35,194 bases of DNA, taken from positions 1 to 35,194 of the forward strand of contig NZ_AUBS01000035.1 of the NCBI RefSeq assembly GCF_000429365.1, given 5' to 3'. Numbering within the stretch: the stretch's first letter is position 1; the number at the start of each line of letters is the position of its first letter. Made by a program: the position numbers and the translations under genes. The stretch comes from Pseudodonghicola xiamenensis DSM 18339 (GTDB lineage: Bacteria; Pseudomonadota; Alphaproteobacteria; Rhodobacterales; Rhodobacteraceae). Below the pieces are notes generated by a model. The model saw nothing but the letters and a program-made list of their open reading frames with translations, made no database searches and had not been told where the DNA came from. Positions 1 to 7,261 of this stretch are shown piece by piece.

Positions 1-699
1 AGCCTGCTACGGCTGGTCGGCCTGAACTGGACGGTGCCCGACTTCAGCACGCTATCTCGCCGCCAGAAGACCTTGGCCGTGAACATCCCCTACCGCGGCT
101 CCAAGGGGCCGTTGCACCTGCTGATCGACAGCACCGGGATCAAGGTCGAAGGTGAAGGCGAGTGGCACGCACGCAAGCATGGCGGCCCGAAACGGCGCGT
201 CTGGCGCAAGCTCCACCTTGGGATCGATGAAGAAACGTTGGAGATCCGGGCCGTCGAAGTCACCGGGAGCCACATCGGTGATGCGCCCATCCTACCCCAC
301 CTTCTCGACCAAATCCCGCAGGACCAGGAAATCGGTAGCGTTACGGCTGATGGCGCCTACGACACGCGCAAATGCCACGATGCGATTGCAGATCGCGGTG
401 CCCATGCCGTCATCCCGCCCCGCAAGAACGCGAAGCCCTGGAAGACGATCACCGCCGGAGCCGTGGCCCGAAATGAGGCCCTGCGCGCGGCGAAATACCT
501 GGGCCGCGCGCTCTGGCGACGATGGAGTGGATAACACCGCCGAAGCCGCGTCGAGACAAAGATGCATTGTATCAAGTTGCTGGGCCAGCGGCTCATGGCA
601 CGGGACTTCGACCGACAGGTCGCCGAACTCCAGGTCCGCATCGCCGTCCTGAACGGCTACACCGCGCTCGGAATACCCGTCACGGAAGCTGTGGGATAA
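1..699 (+). pseudogene. IS5-family DDE transposase, truncated by window edge and by an in-frame stop
   Basis: Frame 1 is open from the first base, so the N-terminus is missing. It carries IS5-family signatures: a first catalytic Asp in LLIDSTGIK and a second in TADGAYD. A TAA at 532-534 interrupts the frame, but the same frame continues to a natural-looking stop at 697-699. The residues after the stop, HRRSRVE then TKMHCIK, complete the family signature Y-x2-R-x3-E-x6-K if the TAA replaces a Tyr codon. TAC or TAT to TAA is a single-base change. The truncated product would lack the catalytic Glu (codon 553-555) and should be inactive. An error in the underlying read could mimic this. Confidence 0.88.
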
Positions 700-735
700 G
701 TCCGTCCGGGGAAAGGGGAACCTCGGCCTTAAGCC

Positions 736-753
736 GATTTGTGCAACAGAGCC
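736..753 (+). repeat. Right terminal inverted repeat of the IS5-family element
   Basis: GATTTGTGCAACAGAGCC. Its reverse complement begins GGCTCTGTTGCACAAA, a terminus I recognise from IS5-family elements. It lies 36 bases after the transposase stop, as expected for the IS end. The partner repeat is outside the window. Confidence 0.8.
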
Positions 754-765
754 CTTCTACGCCAA

Positions 766-1893
766 TCATTGTAGCTGGTTCGACGCCCATGGATTCAGGT
801 TCAACCAGTACCTCGTATGGCGTCGCTCACCAGTTCGGCTGAGCGCACCTTTCTCGACTAGATCCTGCAGATCGCGGGTTGCGGTTGCTCGTGAAGTTCG
901 GGTGATCTTGAGATAGTTGTCGGCGCTGAGGCCGCCTTTGAAACCGCCAGGGCCTTCCTGAAACATTCGAGCGATGGCCTTGGCCTGGCGTTCGTTCAAG
1001 TGGTCTCTGTGACGATCGTAGAAGTGTGCCTTGCTGATGAAGAAGCCTACGCGGTCGAGTGTTGCCTGTTGGGCCTTCAAGACAACTTCTGCGAACCAGA
1101 CGAGCCAATCGGTCACGTCGAGCGTTTTTTGATGCTGCTCAAGCTGATCGTAATATCCCTTGCGCTCCTTCTCGATGGTGAAGGCGAGCGAGATGAGGGT
1201 CGGCTGGCCAATGTTCTGCGCCAGCGACTTTTCAGCGAGGGCGCGACCCAAGCGGCCGTTGCCGTCTTCGAATGGGTGGATACTCTCGAAATAGAGGTGG
1301 CTTAGCCCTGCGCGCGTCAGCGCTGGAAGCGGCTCTGCTCCTCCCGGCCCGGTCTTGTTGAACCAATCCGCGTATCGCTCCATCTCAGGCATGACCCGCT
1401 CCGAGGGCGGCGCTTCGAAATGGATCGTGGGGCGGTCAAGGCGGCCGGAAACGATTTGCATCGCCTCGGCGTGTTGTCGGTAGGCCCCGATGGTTTCCAA
1501 CCGACGGTCATGGGACAGGAGCATCCGATGCCAGCGGTACAATGTCTCATGGGTCAGCGGCTCTGCAAAACTGGAATAGACGTCGACCATCATTTCCGCG
1601 ACGCCCTGTTCGCGCGGTTTGGCAGGGTAGCTGTCCGGATCGAGGCCCAGATGGCGGCGCAGCGAAGACTGGACACTGAGCCGATCGAGGATTTCACCCT
1701 CGATGGCGCTCGTCTGCATCGCTTCCTCGCTGAGCAGTTCGATGCGGAGTTGCGCGCGTTCCGGCTGGCTGACATGATGGACCGCGCCGAGGATTTCTCC
1801 GGACGACAGCAGGAACGTCTGCTCAAACGGCTCCAGAGCGGAGGCGTCATACCGGAAATCCGGCCAATCGGGCAGCGTCCAGTTCCAAGCCAT
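766..1893 (-). CDS. fic: Fic family protein (AMP-transferase) with N-terminal DUF4172-type region and C-terminal winged helix
   Basis: A 375-aa protein. The core motif HPFEDGNGRLGR at about 206-217 matches the Fic signature HPFxDGNGRxxR, whose His and Asp are needed for transfer of AMP to protein hydroxyls. An N-terminal TSAIEG at 61-66 fits the inhibitory-helix motif (S/T)xxxE(G/N), so this would be a class II, self-inhibited Fic enzyme. The N-terminal WxW...WPDFRYD segment resembles the DUF4172 region often found on such proteins. Residues about 298-365 look like a winged helix, suggesting DNA binding. The ATG is preceded by AAAGGA inside a 9-bp inverted repeat. The gene is intact despite the adjacent IS. 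The target protein cannot be predicted. It may be a stand-alone regulator or toxin-like modifier carried by the plasmid. Confidence 0.93.
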   Translation of the reverse strand: MAWNWTLPDWPDFRYDASALEPFEQTFLLSSGEILGAVHHVSQPERAQLRIELLSEEAMQTSAIEGEILDRLSVQSSLRRHLGLDPDSYPAKPREQGVAEMMVDVYSSFAEPLTHETLYRWHRMLLSHDRRLETIGAYRQHAEAMQIVSGRLDRPTIHFEAPPSERVMPEMERYADWFNKTGPGGAEPLPALTRAGLSHLYFESIHPFEDGNGRLGRALAEKSLAQNIGQPTLISLAFTIEKERKGYYDQLEQHQKTLDVTDWLVWFAEVVLKAQQATLDRVGFFISKAHFYDRHRDHLNERQAKAIARMFQEGPGGFKGGLSADNYLKITRTSRATATRDLQDLVEKGALSRTGERRHTRYWLNLNPWASNQLQ

Positions 1894-1920
1894 GAGTTAT
1901 AGATATCCTTTCTATAACTC
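1894..1920 (-). promoter_or_regulatory. Perfect inverted repeat around the fic ribosome binding site, candidate operator or RNA hairpin
   Basis: GAGTTATAG (1894-1902) and CTATAACTC (1912-1920) are exact inverted repeats separated by 9 bases and directly abut the fic start codon. On the coding strand the loop holds AAAGGA, the only good Shine-Dalgarno sequence. It could be an operator for the Fic protein's own winged helix, an mRNA hairpin hiding the ribosome site, or both. Autoregulation is inference. Confidence 0.6.
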
Positions 1921-2013
1921 ACAGCTAGATCACTTTTGAGGCATAGAAGTCAACTCTATCGCTCAAAGGACCTGCGGGATGGGATGACCCACAAACCGAC
2001 GCGAGGCCTTGAG

Positions 2014-2253
2014 CTAGGCCTTTTCAAGGTGCGTCAGATCTTGCTGACGCGGTCTGGGGATCTTTGGATCGACAGGGTTCTGTTCCGGCGCTGGAATGAA
2101 TGGCTCAAAGCGAACGTCCGCCATGGCGCCGTCGAACCAGGCAGGCTGCACGTCACCATTGTTCCATTGGTAAAGGTAGCCAACCAGATTTTCAGATGTC
2201 TTGCAGAGGATGCGCATGATCGGTTCGCCAGTCAGGCGGGGCTTCGTGTTCAT
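2014..2253 (-). CDS. Small conserved-looking protein of unknown function (79 aa)
   Basis: The ATG at 2251-2253 is preceded by AGGAGG at 7-base spacing, a near-ideal ribosome site, which is the main evidence that this is a gene. The product has no signal peptide, membrane segment or motif I recognise. The N-terminal half contains a hydrophobic and aromatic stretch (ENLVGYLYQWNNG), and the C-terminal third is proline rich. It lies between the virC2-like gene (160 bases upstream) and fic (120 bases downstream) on the same strand. It may be co-transcribed with the virC genes. I do not assign a function. Confidence 0.62.
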   Translation of the reverse strand: MNTKPRLTGEPIMRILCKTSENLVGYLYQWNNGDVQPAWFDGAMADVRFEPFIPAPEQNPVDPKIPRPRQQDLTHLEKA

Positions 2254-2414
2254 AATGCGTTCCTCCTAAATGGACCTCGTAACTCGTCACCACTGAGGTC
2301 TGAAATTCTATATGACGCTCATTAGCGCCACGCTCTCCGCAACTGCAAGGCGAGCTTCCGCCGTTGGGCGAAAATCCACCGGCGAAATGCAAGTTATCTT
2401 TTCAGATAGGTCTC

Positions 2415-3056
2415 TTACGGTGTGTGCTGATCATGCGGCGATGCAGCACGAACAGCAATTTCTTCCAAGATTTTGTCGATCTCGCCCCATATGCGTGGTT
2501 CCACCTGCCCGCGGATCAGGGCCCATTTACTCAAGACGTCGAGGGGGTCGTGGTCCCGGAGGAGGACACCAAGGCTGGCCGCATCTACTGCCAGAGATGT
2601 CCGGGCCTGCCACTGCGTGTTTCGAGTGCGTAGCTCCTCCGCGACTGGGGCGAAGACCGGCGACAGTTGCCAGCCTTTGACTGCACGGCGCAGGGCGGCA
2701 CGCACCACATGTGCTGGCTCAACACCACAAGTTTCTAGCGCAGCTTCCTGCCGTTCGAGTGCGTTGACCCTGATGTCGATCTTCCTGGTCGGGTTCAAAG
2801 CGCGCGCCGATAGGGGAGCTCTCAGGTTGGTATGCGGGTCAGAGCTTTCCGCAGTGACTTGGTGCGGCGCCACGGCACCTTCCGGCGCACGCTCTGACTC
2901 GTGCCGATCCGCGTCAACGTCAGTGGCTGGGGTGCCTGTCTTTGTTGCTGTGACCTGTGCCTCATTTTCCTTCCCTGGAATCTCGCGGTCACCCTGTTGC
3001 AGGGTGGCGGCGTAGGCTGGGTCGGGCCTGGTGATGGTCGGGATCTTCTTGCGCAA
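2415..3056 (-). CDS. virC2: VirC2-like ribbon-helix-helix DNA-binding protein
   Basis: A 213-aa product whose position directly behind a VirC1-like ATPase matches the virC1-virC2 pair of Ti plasmids, where VirC2 (202 aa) helps relaxosome assembly and T-strand production. The first half is low-complexity and polar. From about residue 110, KIDIRVNALERQEA and the following helices resemble the RHH-type fold known for VirC2. The chosen start is TTG (3054-3056), giving a protein beginning (M)RKKIPTITRP. GAGGA, overlapping the virC1 stop, sits seven bases before it. The reading frame stays open upstream into virC1, so a longer form starting as far as 3134 is possible but would overlap virC1 and lacks a comparable ribosome site. 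Family assignment rests on context and C-terminal resemblance. Confidence 0.7.
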   Translation of the reverse strand: MRKKIPTITRPDPAYAATLQQGDREIPGKENEAQVTATKTGTPATDVDADRHESERAPEGAVAPHQVTAESSDPHTNLRAPLSARALNPTRKIDIRVNALERQEAALETCGVEPAHVVRAALRRAVKGWQLSPVFAPVAEELRTRNTQWQARTSLAVDAASLGVLLRDHDPLDVLSKWALIRGQVEPRIWGEIDKILEEIAVRAASPHDQHTP

Positions 3057-3066
3057 TCGACTGTCC

Positions 3067-3786
3067 TCACGCAGCAAGAATGTTGTTGAGAATGTCCGTC
3101 GCCTCCTCAAGCGCCTCGACGACATGACGTACATGTGGACGCATCAGAGGGTTTGGATCGGATTGCTTGTCCAGCGCCAAGGCGTGGAGAAGCCCCTTCT
3201 GGTCCATCTCCTTGTAAGTATTCCGCCGCATCATGACGGTCTCAATCACCGGAAAACGGGTGAGCGCTTCTTCAATCAGGGCGGCGTCAGCACGGGTCGT
3301 TTTCGGGTCAACCATGTTGAGGACGACGTGGTGGCGCGGAAGGCTGGAGGGGTCGTCAACGCGGGATTTCAGCTTCTCATACCAATCGGTAGTCTGTGCG
3401 CCGACATCAAAATCAGACGTTGACAGCATGACGGGCGTCACAATGTGGTCCGCAAGCACCGCAATGCCGTCTGACCATTCGGCACCGACCCCTGCGGTAT
3501 CGATGAAGATGAAGTCTGCCGTGCCTGCCATGTAGACCTGATCGATCTGATCCTCGACACCCGCCACGCTTTCGACGGTGGCCGAGCAGAGAAGCGGCGA
3601 ACTCAGCCCACCGGCTTGCGCCCGAGTATGCCAGGCCCCGAGTACCCTCGTGCTGTCCGTGTCGATCAACATCACTCTGCGTCCGGCGGCGATCGCGGCG
3701 CTGATCAAGGCGCGCGAAAGCGTCGTTTTTCCACTGCCCCCTTTCCGGGCCATCGCTGCGATCACCACAAGATTTTCGTTCGGCAT
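3067..3786 (-). CDS. virC1: VirC1-like ParA/MinD-family ATPase
   Basis: A 239-aa ParA-type ATPase. The deviant Walker A motif KGGSGKTT at residues 15-22 follows a beta strand, and the Walker B region reads FIFIDTAGVG. VirC1 of Ti plasmids (231 aa) is the nearest relative I can name: the C-terminal third, with an ERD/RRN-type helix, a MDQKGLLH segment and a final helical stretch, lines up by eye. VirC1 recruits the relaxosome to the cell pole and coupling protein. The ATG at 3786 was chosen over an upstream ATG at 3846 because GGAGG lies seven bases before it and the protein then starts at the usual distance from Walker A. The stop overlaps the ribosome site of the virC2-like gene, indicating coupling. 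A plain plasmid-partition ParA is the alternative. Confidence 0.85.
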   Translation of the reverse strand: MPNENLVVIAAMARKGGSGKTTLSRALISAAIAAGRRVMLIDTDSTRVLGAWHTRAQAGGLSSPLLCSATVESVAGVEDQIDQVYMAGTADFIFIDTAGVGAEWSDGIAVLADHIVTPVMLSTSDFDVGAQTTDWYEKLKSRVDDPSSLPRHHVVLNMVDPKTTRADAALIEEALTRFPVIETVMMRRNTYKEMDQKGLLHALALDKQSDPNPLMRPHVRHVVEALEEATDILNNILAA

Positions 3787-4107
3787 TCTGATCCTCCGCA
3801 AAAATAGTGAATCGCAACGATAATACCCAAATGTCGCTAAACGCATGAGGCGGAGGGGTCAAGCAGAAGTCGGGATGCGACCCGCGTTTGGCATGCAGCG
3901 GGCGGCGTTGTGCGATGACCGTGCGACGTCTGCCGTGGCGCCATCAGCATTCGCCGCGGGGCATCACACACCCTCCAAGTGTCGGGATACGCTTGGCGAT
4001 GCGCTTCGGACAGAATGCAGGTGACGGTTAGCGCGCTCCAGACGACGGGAGGCAGTCTCGCGTATGTCGTTCTGCGGGTGACGCGAGCCGGTTAGCACGC
4101 AGCAAAA

Positions 4108-4134
4108 CCCGTCTTGCGGGGTGCAAGAGACGGG
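4108..4134. repeat. Imperfect inverted repeat in the oriT candidate
   Basis: CCCGTCTTGC (4108-4117) faces GCAAGAGACGGG (4123-4134) across a five-base gap, with a two-base bulge. It is part of the repeat cluster before the relaxase genes. Confidence 0.55.
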
Positions 4135-4151
4135 GCGCGAAAGACGCGATG

Positions 4152-4174
4152 CGCGATGCGGAGACCGCATCGCG
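4152..4174. repeat. Perfect 10-bp inverted repeat with AGA loop
   Basis: CGCGATGCGG (4152-4161) and CCGCATCGCG (4165-4174) pair exactly across the three bases AGA. No T-tract follows, so it is not a typical intrinsic terminator. It could bind a relaxosome protein or form a cruciform. Confidence 0.7.
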
Positions 4175-4216
4175 TGGTGCAATGAGCGCGACGCGCGATC
4201 CATTTGACAAAGGACG

Positions 4217-4243
4217 GAAAATCGCCCCTGCAGGGCGATTTTC
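4217..4243. repeat. Perfect 11-bp inverted repeat
   Basis: GAAAATCGCCC (4217-4227) and GGGCGATTTTC (4233-4243) pair exactly across CTGCA. The A/T ends could also make it a bidirectional terminator between the divergent operons, but its position is equally suited to an oriT hairpin. Confidence 0.7.
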
Positions 4244-4251
4244 TACATTGA

Positions 4252-4304
4252 GTACAAGCCCTTATGGTCGACTCCACTTGCGTTGGGAGTCGGCGGGCTT
4301 GTAC
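4252..4304. repeat. Nested inverted repeats immediately before the relaxosome operon
   Basis: The outer arms GTACAAGCCC (4252-4261) and GGGCTTGTAC (4295-4304) are exact. Inside them CGACTCC (4269-4275) and GGAGTCG (4286-4292) form a second exact pair. Nested pairing of this kind suits a relaxase or accessory-protein recognition site or an autoregulatory operator. The distance to the mobC-like start is 34 bases. Confidence 0.7.
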
Positions 4305-4338
4305 GAAGTTGGCAAGAAATAGGAACGTTAACTTCAAA

Positions 4339-4926
4339 ATGCCCCGCCGCCGCAGACTGTCAGTGATCGAACGATCGACCATCTCCCAAGAGCGCCGGAA
4401 CGGCGTCTCCGCGGTGTCGTTGGCAGCCCGCTACGATGTCAGCCTGAAGACGATCTACAACGTGGTGAACCACTGGGATGAGCGTCAGACAGCGAACGGC
4501 AGCCGATCGCGGGTTGTGGGGATCCGGGTCTCGGACGACGACCTGCGCCGGTTCGACGCGGCGCTGTCGCGGCGCGGGATTGCGCACCGCTCGGATGCCA
4601 TGCGCCGCCTGATGCTGGCGGCCGAAGGTGTTTTCCTGCCCGACGACGAGATGTGTGACGAGTTGCGCAACCTCGGCGCCGCGCTCAACCGGGTCGGCAA
4701 CAACGTGAACCAGATCGCGCGACGTCTGAACGAGGCCAAGGTGCGGGGCGAGAGACTGTCCTACCCGGCCTCAAGTCACCGTGACGTCCGCGCCCTTGCG
4801 GGTCTGGTCTTCGATCTGGCCGACCAGGTCCAGGAGATGTCGCGTGCGCGGCGCAGCGTGCTGGACCTTGAGATCAGCTCTGCCCTGGCGGGCCTCGCCG
4901 AGAGGAATGAGAATGGCGCGGAGTGA
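4339..4926 (+). CDS. MobC/VirD1-like relaxosome accessory protein
   Basis: A 195-aa protein in three parts. Residues about 10-46 form a helix-turn-helix of the recombinase/homeodomain-like kind (SLAARYDVSLKTIYNVV). Residues about 58-95 look like a ribbon-helix-helix (VVGIRVSDDDLRRFDAAL). Residues about 108-134 carry a MobC-type motif (LGAALNRVGNNVNQIARRLN). Such proteins bind oriT and help the relaxase melt and nick DNA, the role VirD1 plays for VirD2. The ATG at 4339 is preferred to an upstream one at 4264 because the latter falls inside the nested inverted repeat; the ribosome site is weak (AGGAA at about 14 bases). The 3' end overlaps the relaxase start by 14 bases. Extra HTH and RHH parts make it longer than many VirD1 proteins. 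Confidence 0.82.
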   Translation: MPRRRRLSVIERSTISQERRNGVSAVSLAARYDVSLKTIYNVVNHWDERQTANGSRSRVVGIRVSDDDLRRFDAALSRRGIAHRSDAMRRLMLAAEGVFLPDDEMCDELRNLGAALNRVGNNVNQIARRLNEAKVRGERLSYPASSHRDVRALAGLVFDLADQVQEMSRARRSVLDLEISSALAGLAERNENGAE

Positions 4927-7261
4927 CCGGGTCCGTGGCATCGACCCGGCGCTATTTGACCGCGGCTGGAGCCGAGTTTCGGGATCCTGGCAGGGGCTTT
5001 CCAGGGGCGCGCAGATGGTTCGGGCCGCGCGCGGCTATTCGCCAGCGATCTTCAAGGCTATCTCGAAAGGGGGCTGTCACACCGGGGCGCAGCTACGGGC
5101 TCAGCTCACATATCTCACAACAAAGTCGACCCATATCCTCGACAGTCGCGGCACCCATGACGGGAAGAAGCAGCTCTCGGAAGCCGAGATCAACCGAGTG
5201 GCGCGGCGGTTCGAGAACCAGTGGAACGAGCGCTACAGCCCCAAGCTTGGCCATACGTCGCATCTGCTGATGGCATTCCCGGTTGGGACCAGGGGTGAAG
5301 AGGTGCGCGATATCACCCAGGCGGTCTGCGAGAAGTTCTTTCAAGGTGAGGGGTCGCAATTCGACTATATTGCTGCAATACACCAAGATCGCGCGCATCC
5401 ACATGCGCATATTGTTCTGAACCGCCGCAGCAAGGATGGCGAAATGTTCTTTCTCGGGAAGGATCATCACTTCAACTACGACGCCTTTCGCGAGGCGATG
5501 GTCGAGGCGGCCCGGGTTCATGGGATCCGCCTTGAGGCGACGCGTCGTCTGGATCGCGGCGTCACGACCTACCGCGCCGAGATCGATGAAATCTACAAGG
5601 CCCGCGACGAGGGCCGTCCCCCAGTCGAGCGCCAGCGAACCGGCGCTGACCTGGCGGCCGCTCTGGAAACCGTCAGGCACAACGCGTTGATCTACCACGG
5701 GCTCGCGGCGGAGGCGTCACGCTCGAATTTCGACGACGTGTCCGAGGCGCTCGAGAGGGCCAGCACCATCCTTGCCAGTGGTGGTCAGATTCAATCTGAC
5801 GGAGCCATCTACATGTCCCAAGACGAAGCAGCGTTCGACACGCTGATCACCGAGTTTTCTCAGAACATTCGCCAGATCGAGGCGGCGATCGACAGGGCGC
5901 CGGCGGCCGAGAGGCCGGTGATCGAGCGCAAGCTGACCGACGTTCTGGCCTCGGTCGCGCATTTGAACCCGCTTGGGGATCGCTCCGCCGCCCTGGTCGA
6001 TGCCCCGTCCCGGGACGGCATCTATGCAATGCCGAACTTAAGTGAAGATCACCTCGCGCGTCTTGACGATGGCGAGGTGGCACCAAAACTGGCCGAGGCG
6101 TTGCAAGGCACAGGCATCGATGCCGAGGCTGTGGCCGCGCGCCTGCGGGAGGGGGCAGGCAATGCCGCATTGGAACGCCAGTGGCTGGCACAGGATCTTC
6201 AGGCGATTGCCAAAGAAGGTGGCCTCGATCTGGAGAAATCTGCGGACCGGGAAGAAGCGCTCGACCGGCTGGAAGCCGTGCATGTTCGGCTGGGCGATGT
6301 TTTGACCGATGTACGCGTCCTGCGCGCGCCAACCGAGGTCGACGAGGTGGATGACGCTGAGGAAGTGCTCGGTGAGCGGTTGGCGGCACCGGGGGGTGAT
6401 CTCGAGAAGGACGGGCCCGACATTTTTGCCCCATCGGAGCGGCAGGCGTTCAGTGCGCTGGTGGCGCAGTTCCGCCGGACGGATTTCGATCATCCGTTCT
6501 CCGACGACCCGTCCGTCCGGCGGGCAGGTGCAGTGGAGGTTGAAGAGGCCCGCGCCGCGTTTGACGCCTACGCGCAGAAATCGCCGCAACATGCCGAACT
6601 GGCCTCAATGGCCTGGGAACAGATAACTGACAGTCGAATGCCGCCGCAATACGCGGTATCGGCGCAGGACCGCACGCTGCATGCTGGCGACATGGACCTC
6701 GCCTTGCGGGATCCCTCGGATCATCTCGGTCCGATCACCGAAGAGCTCCGCACCCTCGCCCGCTATCGCACGGAGATGCCGGATGATGAATTCGGGCAGG
6801 CCGTCCAGGACGAAATCAATCACCTCCGTTCGCTTGGCGCGTCGCGTGCGTACATCAGCGAGCGCAGTTTCGAGATCGAGGACCAAGCGCGACAAGATTA
6901 CGCCGAGCGCCGGTATCTGGAAGAGACCGCGCCAACCGTCATGGCCTTTGTGCAAAACGCCGACGCCGGGAATCCGATATCCGAGGCAGAGCGACATGAC
7001 ATCGTCCGGCAGGTCAACGAACGGCTAAGCCCCGACGCAATCGACGCACTGCGGGCCGGTAACGCGGACGTCCTGGACAAATTCACCGAGGATCCGCTGC
7101 GCCAGCTGGAACTCGCCAAGACCTATCTTCAAAGCAGCGAGGTCACTGCGCATGGCCCGGCCATGGAGCGCGTTCTCGATGCATTGGCGGAAGAACAGAT
7201 AGAAGCGCAGCGCGCGCGCCACGCTGCGGCAGATGGCGAGAAGGGGATCACCCATGGATAA
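4913..7261 (+). CDS. virD2: VirD2-family (MOBP-type) relaxase
   Basis: A 782-aa protein. The N-terminal third holds a relaxase domain: the metal-binding motif HxDxxHPHxHIV lies at residues 157-168 (His157, Asp159, His162, His164, His166), and a candidate nicking Tyr67 sits in the LTYLTT segment. Such enzymes cut one strand at oriT, stay joined to the 5' end by tyrosine, and travel with the strand through the secretion channel. The long acidic, helical C-terminus (about 250-782) is unassigned and probably contributes a secretion signal and protein contacts. The ATG at 4913 has GAGGA at good spacing; the frame is open further upstream, but that part overlaps the preceding gene. The end overlaps virD4 by eight bases, so translation is likely coupled. 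Confidence 0.93.
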   Translation: MARSDRVRGIDPALFDRGWSRVSGSWQGLSRGAQMVRAARGYSPAIFKAISKGGCHTGAQLRAQLTYLTTKSTHILDSRGTHDGKKQLSEAEINRVARRFENQWNERYSPKLGHTSHLLMAFPVGTRGEEVRDITQAVCEKFFQGEGSQFDYIAAIHQDRAHPHAHIVLNRRSKDGEMFFLGKDHHFNYDAFREAMVEAARVHGIRLEATRRLDRGVTTYRAEIDEIYKARDEGRPPVERQRTGADLAAALETVRHNALIYHGLAAEASRSNFDDVSEALERASTILASGGQIQSDGAIYMSQDEAAFDTLITEFSQNIRQIEAAIDRAPAAERPVIERKLTDVLASVAHLNPLGDRSAALVDAPSRDGIYAMPNLSEDHLARLDDGEVAPKLAEALQGTGIDAEAVAARLREGAGNAALERQWLAQDLQAIAKEGGLDLEKSADREEALDRLEAVHVRLGDVLTDVRVLRAPTEVDEVDDAEEVLGERLAAPGGDLEKDGPDIFAPSERQAFSALVAQFRRTDFDHPFSDDPSVRRAGAVEVEEARAAFDAYAQKSPQHAELASMAWEQITDSRMPPQYAVSAQDRTLHAGDMDLALRDPSDHLGPITEELRTLARYRTEMPDDEFGQAVQDEINHLRSLGASRAYISERSFEIEDQARQDYAERRYLEETAPTVMAFVQNADAGNPISEAERHDIVRQVNERLSPDAIDALRAGNADVLDKFTEDPLRQLELAKTYLQSSEVTAHGPAMERVLDALAEEQIEAQRARHAAADGEKGITHG

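Larger units (their letters stand above)
1..753 (+). mobile_element. IS5-family insertion sequence, right-hand part
   Basis: The transposase pseudogene plus a terminal inverted repeat define the right end of an IS5-family element at 753. The left end lies outside the window, so total length and target duplication cannot be read. The right end sits 12 bases from the fic stop codon, so the element lies just beyond that gene and does not interrupt it. Because the transposase carries a nonsense codon, this copy is probably not autonomous. Confidence 0.88.
3787..4338. other. 552-bp non-coding stretch with clustered inverted repeats, candidate origin of transfer (oriT)
   Basis: No convincing gene lies here. 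The stretch separates the divergent virC1 and mobC/virD1-like genes, the usual place for oriT in relaxase modules. It holds at least four inverted repeats within 200 bases (4108-4134, 4152-4174, 4217-4243, 4252-4304), the last two immediately before the relaxosome genes. A TTGACA at 4204-4209 could be a -35 element for the plus-strand genes, but no clear -10 was found at the right distance. I could not identify a nic site with certainty: no ATCCTG core like that of IncP or Ti origins was found beside these repeats. Confidence 0.6.

Noticed and set aside
2004..2024. AGGCCT-AGGCCT stem followed by four T, terminator-like on the plus strand
   Set aside because: No plus-strand gene ends there; it overlaps the 3' end of a minus-strand gene, so the orientation is wrong.
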